7,458 bases of DNA from an uncultured Eubacteriales bacterium. GTDB lineage: Bacteria; Bacillota; Clostridia; Oscillospirales; CAG-272. The translations under genes were made by a program, and so were the position numbers. Numbering within the stretch: position 1 is the first letter of the stretch; each line of letters opens with the position of its first letter. Below are positions 5,793 to 7,458 of the stretch, piece by piece. A model generated the notes under the pieces. That model was not told where the DNA came from and ran no database searches. It saw nothing but the letters and a program-made list of their open reading frames with translations. The stretch lies in the NCBI GenBank assembly GCA_902462015.1, contig CABPZV010000099.1, positions 1-7,458 of the forward strand, written 5' to 3'.

Positions 5793-6194
5793 ATGAGAAT
5801 AGCAGTAACTTATGAGAACGGAGATATATTTCAGCACTTTGGGCACACAGAACAATTTAAAGTATATGATGTGCAGGATGGAAAGATAATTTCTTCTGAG
5901 GTGGTAAGCACGAATGGCAGTGGGCATGGCGCCTTAGCCGGAGTTCTGAACGCTTTACAGGCGGATGTATTGATTTGCGGTGGAATAGGCGGCGGAGCAC
6001 AGGCAGCGCTGGCAGCCGCAGGTATCAGGCTGTATGGCGGAACATCAGGAAATGCTGACCAGGCTGTGGAGGCTTTCCTGAAAGGAGAGTTGGACTATAA
6101 TCCTGATGTGCAGTGTAATCATCATGGAGAGCATCACCACGAAGGAAATTGCGGTGAACATGGCTGTGGAGAACACAATTGCAGCGGACATTAA
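5793..6194 (+). CDS. NifB/NifX-family metal-cluster-binding protein (dinitrogenase Fe-Mo cofactor biosynthesis domain)
   Basis: This 133-residue cytoplasmic protein begins MRIAVTYENGDIFQHFGHTE and contains His-Phe-Gly-His-Thr-Glu (15-20), Gly-His-Gly-Ala-Leu-Ala-Gly (44-50) and Ile-Cys-Gly-Gly-Ile-Gly-Gly-Gly-Ala-Gln (61-70). These are typical of the single-domain NifX/NifY/MTH1175-like family, which binds iron-sulfur or Fe-Mo-type clusters. No nitrogenase genes are seen here, so a role in nitrogen fixation should not be assumed. The tail (108-133) carries 4 Cys and 8 His in 26 residues and is a likely metal-binding extension. The start is chosen from the ribosome binding site at 5778, and because the open frame's farther start, a TTG at 5505, is itself part of the -35 box. 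It is expressed from the promoter at 5505-5533 through the DUF134 remnant. Its stop overlaps that of the convergent MATE gene. Confidence 0.9.
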   Translation: MRIAVTYENGDIFQHFGHTEQFKVYDVQDGKIISSEVVSTNGSGHGALAGVLNALQADVLICGGIGGGAQAALAAAGIRLYGGTSGNADQAVEAFLKGELDYNPDVQCNHHGEHHHEGNCGEHGCGEHNCSGH

Positions 6195-7458
6195 TCTTTA
6201 TCCGGTATACTAGCCATTGCTTTTCTGAATTGGAAAAAGAATAAAATTGCAGTAAAGGTAACGGCGATGGCGTCAGCAATTGGTTCAGCCATATATACGG
6301 CTATTGACTGATTATCTGTATATATGTGCGGCATCAGATAAATAAGCGGAAGCAGCAGAATGAATTTTCTTGTTACTGCAACAAGGATAGACGCTTTTGC
6401 ATTTCCAAGGGAAGTAAAAGCCATTTGGCATGCAATCTGGATACCAAACAGGAATAAAGACGCCAGATAGATTCTGAGTGCAGTTTTTGTAAATGATAAT
6501 AAAGCCGTATCAGAGGTAAACAGAGAGGCAAAAATCTGAGGGAACAGCATAATACAGAGCCAGAGGATAGAGGAATAAATCAGACTGGATTTCAAAAGCA
6601 GATAATATGTCTCTTTTACACGGTTTCTGTTCTCTGCTCCGTAATTATAGCTCATAATAGGCTGGGCTCCCTGCCCAAGACCCTGAAGAGGCATCATTGC
6701 AAACTGCATGACACTTGTTAAGATTGTCATTGCGCCAACTGCAATATCTCCGCCATATTTTAACAGAGAAGAATTAAAGCATACGGATATAACGCTTTCG
6801 CTTGCCTGCATAATAAAAGTGGCTAGTCCGAGAGCAAGACATGGGAGAATGATATTCGCACGGAGGCGTAGATTCTCCTTTTTTATTTTTAAAATTGTTT
6901 TTTCACCGGAAAGAAAAGAAACAACCCATATACATGAAATTGCCTGGGAGATAATTGTTGCCAGCGCTGCGCCGCGTACACCAAGACTGAATCCATATAT
7001 GAAAACAGGGTCCAGAATGATATTGCAAATTGCTCCGATAAGCACAGAAAGCATACCGGTTTTTGCAAAACCCTGCGTGGTAATAAAAGCATTCATTCCA
7101 AGAGTTAATTCTACAAAAATAGTTCCAATAGCATAGATGTTCATGTATGCAGTTGCATAGTCAATGGTATTTTCGCTGGCGCCAAAAGCCATTAGGAGGC
7201 TTTTATTGAAAATAAGAAGGAGTGCAGTTAAAACCAGAGAAATCAGAATTTGAAGAAAGAAACAGTTTCCCAATGTTTTTTCAGCAGATTCATTATCATT
7301 TTTTCCCATAAATATAGAGGCTCTTGGAGAGCCGCCATAGCCGACTAAAGCAGCAAAAGCTGAGACAATCATAATAATGGGCATGCATACACCGACACCG
7401 GTCAGGGCAAGAGCGCCTTCTGTTGGAATATGTCCGATGTAAATCCGGTCTACGATAT
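6191..7458 (-). CDS. MATE family efflux transporter (N-terminus outside window)
   Basis: The frame stays open to the right edge and reads IVDRIYIGHIPTEGALAL before the ATG at 7384, so that ATG is internal and the true start lies beyond 7458. About 421 residues are visible; MATE proteins are usually near 450, so roughly 30 are missing. Family signs are the early Val-Asp-x-Ile-Tyr-Ile-Gly segment, many hydrophobic membrane segments across two homologous halves, Gly-Ala-x-Cys-Asn-Ile-Ile-Leu-Asp-Pro-Val-Phe-Ile in the first half, and Gly-Gln-Gly-Ala-Gln-Pro-Ile-Met-Ser-Tyr-Asn-Tyr-Gly-Ala (about 6640-6685) in the second. It should be an inner-membrane Na+- or H+-coupled antiporter exporting drugs or organic cations; substrate is unknown, and MepA-like is a reasonable subgroup. 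It ends in a short polar tail (IPDKD). No terminator is seen after it, and its promoter is outside the window. Confidence 0.93.
   Translation of the reverse strand, partial: IVDRIYIGHIPTEGALALTGVGVCMPIIMIVSAFAALVGYGGSPRASIFMGKNDNESAEKTLGNCFFLQILISLVLTALLLIFNKSLLMAFGASENTIDYATAYMNIYAIGTIFVELTLGMNAFITTQGFAKTGMLSVLIGAICNIILDPVFIYGFSLGVRGAALATIISQAISCIWVVSFLSGEKTILKIKKENLRLRANIILPCLALGLATFIMQASESVISVCFNSSLLKYGGDIAVGAMTILTSVMQFAMMPLQGLGQGAQPIMSYNYGAENRNRVKETYYLLLKSSLIYSSILWLCIMLFPQIFASLFTSDTALLSFTKTALRIYLASLFLFGIQIACQMAFTSLGNAKASILVAVTRKFILLLPLIYLMPHIYTDNQSIAVYMAEPIADAIAVTFTAILFFFQFRKAMASIPDKD

Noticed and set aside
5793..6194. Part of a nitrogen fixation cluster
   Set aside because: Only a single-domain NifX-like protein is present. 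Such proteins are common in non-fixing anaerobes, and no nif structural genes are visible.
6708..7136. 142-codon open frame on the plus strand
   Set aside because: It is the complement of the well-supported MATE gene and has no motif of its own.
7382..7384. ATG at 7384 (minus strand) as the start of the MATE gene
   Set aside because: The frame continues to the right edge with residues typical of the family N-terminus (VDRIYIGHI), so this is an internal Met.

Overview
The window looks like a chromosomal segment of a low-to-moderate GC Gram-positive anaerobe, most likely a gut Clostridia/Lachnospiraceae-type Firmicute. The grounds are strong purine-rich Shine-Dalgarno sequences, a perfect CIRCE/HrcA operator, a clostridial-type Hsp20, a DUF134 plus NifB/NifX-like pair, and a very large secreted-type repeat protein with InlB-like repeats. 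This placement is inferred from protein style and is not proven.

Layout, left to right. (1) Positions 2-4156 (+) hold the 3' part of a very large surface/secreted protein. It has an Asn-Gly-Gly-Gly-rich parallel beta-helix region, two InlB-type (Listeria-Bacteroides) repeats, a short Cys/His motif, and a long beta-rich C-terminus with no sorting signal. Its start is off the left edge, and an intrinsic terminator follows at 4245-4280. (2) Positions 4439-4669 (+) hold a truncated YaiI/YqxD (DUF188) gene that keeps only the N-terminal half. (3) A perfect CIRCE operator (4721-4747) overlaps a sigma-A-type promoter and controls an hsp20 gene (4855-5331), which is closed by a strong terminator (5373-5418). 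(4) A near-perfect 44-base palindrome (5479-5522) overlaps an almost consensus promoter (-35 at 5505, -10 at 5528). It is joined directly to the middle of a DUF134 regulator gene whose 5' end is missing. That remnant runs in frame, without a stop, into an intact NifB/NifX-like small protein (5793-6194) with a Cys/His-rich tail. (5) On the minus strand, positions 6191-7458 hold a MATE-family multidrug/cation antiporter whose N-terminus lies off the right edge. Its stop overlaps the NifX-like stop codon.

The genes do not form one pathway. They are independent transcription units: a surface adhesin-like protein, a heat-shock chaperone under HrcA control, a metal-cluster-binding protein with a damaged regulator, and an efflux pump. 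The most notable features are the two damaged genes (DUF188 and DUF134) within about 1.3 kb on either side of hsp20, and the nested-palindrome promoter that survives although its presumed autoregulator has lost its N-terminus. I see no CRISPR array, tRNA, rRNA, transposase or clear undescribed multi-gene system.
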